Below, piece after piece: positions 62,511 to 64,000 of a stretch of DNA of 64,000 nt. The first letter of the stretch is position 1, and every line of letters begins with the position of its first letter. Below the pieces are notes generated by a model. That model saw nothing but the letters and a program-made list of their open reading frames with translations, searched no databases and was not told the origin of the DNA. The DNA comes from Rhinopithecus roxellana (Eukaryota > Chordata > Mammalia > Primates > Cercopithecidae). The stretch spans positions 49,573,176-49,637,175 of the forward strand of contig NC_044554.1 in the NCBI RefSeq assembly GCF_007565055.1, read 5' to 3'. A program made the position numbers and the translations under genes.

Positions 62511-62801
62511 TTTTGAGACAGAGTCTTGCTCTGTTGCCAGGCTGGAGTGCATTGCTGCACTGCTGCGATCTCGGCTCACTGCAACCTCCGCCTACCGGGT
62601 TCAAGCCATTCTCCTGCCTCAGCCTCCCAAGTAGTTGGGACTACAGGTGCATGCCACCATGCTCAGCTAACTTTTGTATTTTTAGTAGAGATGAGGTTTC
62701 ACCATGTTGGCCAGGATGGTCTCAATCTCTTGACCTCGTGATCTGTCTACGTCAGCCTCCCAAAGTGCTGGGATTACAGGTGTGAGCCAGCACACCCGGC
62801 C
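62511..62801 (-). mobile_element. Alu
   Basis: Antisense; CTATCCTAAATAT duplicated on both sides. Confidence 0.94.
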
Positions 62802-63292
62802 CTATCCTAAATATTTCAAAATGAATTACAACCAATGAAAACTTTTTTTCGTGCACAGTCACTCAGCTATTATCGCATAATGAAATTAACATTAATTCTT
62901 TAATATCACCTAATATTCACTCCATATCATTTTCCCCATTGTCTCAAAAATGTATTTTTACAGTTTGTAAATTCTTTTAAAATCTACTGTTAAAACATGA
63001 GAAATTTTCAAAGGAGTCTAATTAGAAAGTAGGCAAAAGACATGAACAGACATTTTACTGACGACCATATACAGATGGCAAGTAGCACATGAAAAGATGT
63101 TCATTAGTCATTGGGGAGATGCAAATTAAAAATCACAATGAGCTATCACTACCCACCTATCAGAATGATTAAAGTAAGAAACATTAGTAACACAAATGCT
63201 GGTGAGGCTGTGGACAAACTGGATCACTCATGCGTTGCTGGTGGAAAAGTGAAACCAGCTACTCTGGAAAACAGTATGGCGGCCGGCCGGCC

Positions 63293-63405
63293 TTCCTTCC
63301 TTCCTTCCTTCCTTCCTTCCTTCCTTCCTTCCTCCCTCCCTCCCTTCCCTCCTTCCTTCCTTCCCCCCTTCCTTCCTCCCTCCCTTCCCCCTTTCTTTTC
63401 TTTCT
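63293..63405. repeat. (CCTT)n/(CCCT)n microsatellite
   Basis: Pyrimidine repeat between L1 and the Alu T tail, preceded by GGCCGGCCGGCC; likely an expanded Alu tail. Confidence 0.92.
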
Positions 63406-63407
63406 TT

Positions 63408-63718
63408 GTTTGTTGTTGTTTTTGTTTTGTGAGACAGGGTCTGGCTCTGTCGCCCAAGCTGGAGTGCAGTGGTGTGATCATAGCTCACTTCAACCTCCGC
63501 CTCACAGGTTCAAGTGATCCTCCCACCTTAGCCTCCCAATTAGCTGGGACCGCAGGCACACATCACTGTGTCTGGCCATTTTTTTTTTTTTTTTTTTTTG
63601 GAGATGAGGTTTTGCCATGTTGCCCAGGCTGGTCTTGAACTCCTGGGCTCAAGTCATCCTTCTGCCTTGGCCTCCCAATGTGCTGGGATTACAGATGGGA
63701 GCCACCATGCACTCAGCC
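63408..63718 (-). mobile_element. Alu
   Basis: Antisense Alu with a T18 middle linker. Confidence 0.92.
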
Positions 63719-64000
63719 TTGACAGTTTCTTCTAAAACTAAACATGCACTTACCATGGGACCCAGTGGTTGTGCTCCTAAGCATTTCCCCAGAGAAATGA
63801 AAATAAAAACCTGTACATAAATGCATAGAGTAGCTTATTTGTAAGAACCTGAAACTGAAAACAATCGAAGTGTCCTTCAACAGGTGAATGTTTAAAAAAA
63901 CTGTGTTACATCCATACTATAGAATATTAATACTATTCAGCAATAAAAAGGAATAAACTCCGGATACATGTCAAAACCTTGGATAGATCTCAAAGGGAAT

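Larger units (their letters stand above)
63010..64000 (+). mobile_element. L1 fragment split by Alu, runs to window end
   Basis: 63010-63285 and 63719-64000 are continuous L1 ORF2 3' sequence (GATGCAAATTAAAAATCACA; CCATACTATAGAATATTAAT), split by a (CCTT)n run and an antisense Alu. Confidence 0.82.

Noticed and set aside
63111..63638. 175-codon frame with Pro-Ser-Leu-Phe repeats
   Set aside because: Translation of the (CCTT)n microsatellite and an Alu.
52500..64000. Possible GSTK1 exons, expected upstream of TMEM139
   Set aside because: No sequence resembling GSTK1 found; the gene probably starts beyond the right edge.

Overview
The window is primate nuclear DNA, most likely from an Old World monkey. 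It is dense in Alu repeats, and several young AluY copies carry the CCGGCC right-arm variant (for example near 25250, 39765, 42783 and 55400) that is typical of cercopithecid Alu lineages. The genes are orthologues of the human 7q34-q35 block GSTK1-TMEM139-CASP2-CLCN1. All three genes present lie on the minus strand, so the window is the reverse complement of the usual human orientation and transcription runs right to left: TMEM139 (about 52500-50000), CASP2 (49537-32088 coding), CLCN1 (20874 down past the left edge). GSTK1 would be expected further right and is not in the window.

Layout. 1-20970: the 5' half of CLCN1, the skeletal-muscle chloride channel ClC-1: exons 1-12 (codons 1-467), two versions of exon 7 (exon 7 and exon 7a), and a promoter with a combined TATA/MEF2 motif. 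Exons 13-23 lie off the left edge. 21000-29700: the CASP2-CLCN1 intergenic interval, with a LINE-1 3' end split by an Alu and a solo LTR, a HINT1 processed pseudogene, and several Alus. 29700-49540: CASP2, with all eleven constitutive coding exons (1359 nt, 452 codons plus stop, the same length as human), the 61-nt alternative exon that makes the short isoform, two 7SL RNA pseudogenes, Tigger DNA-transposon fossils, and a CpG-island promoter. 49900-52500: TMEM139, a small membrane protein (215 codons in two coding exons). 52500-64000: no gene recognised; LTR elements, L1, MIR and L2 fossils, Alus, microsatellites and a Tigger-like miniature element.

The three genes do not form a pathway. CASP2 is an initiator-type cysteine protease, CLCN1 sets muscle resting conductance, and TMEM139 is a poorly known membrane protein. 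What links them is tight tandem packing: a candidate TMEM139 poly(A) signal sits next to the CASP2 CpG island.

The most interesting signals concern RNA processing. CLCN1 has duplicated 79-nt exons 7 and 7a, both with GC donors. A (CT)32(AT)17 tract abuts the CLCN1 exon 3 acceptor. The CASP2 61-nt exon creates a stop codon across its splice junction, and a pyrimidine-rich decoy acceptor lies downstream of it. I found no wholly unknown gene system. Exon boundaries were read by eye from splice sites and reading frame; repeat limits are approximate to a few bases.
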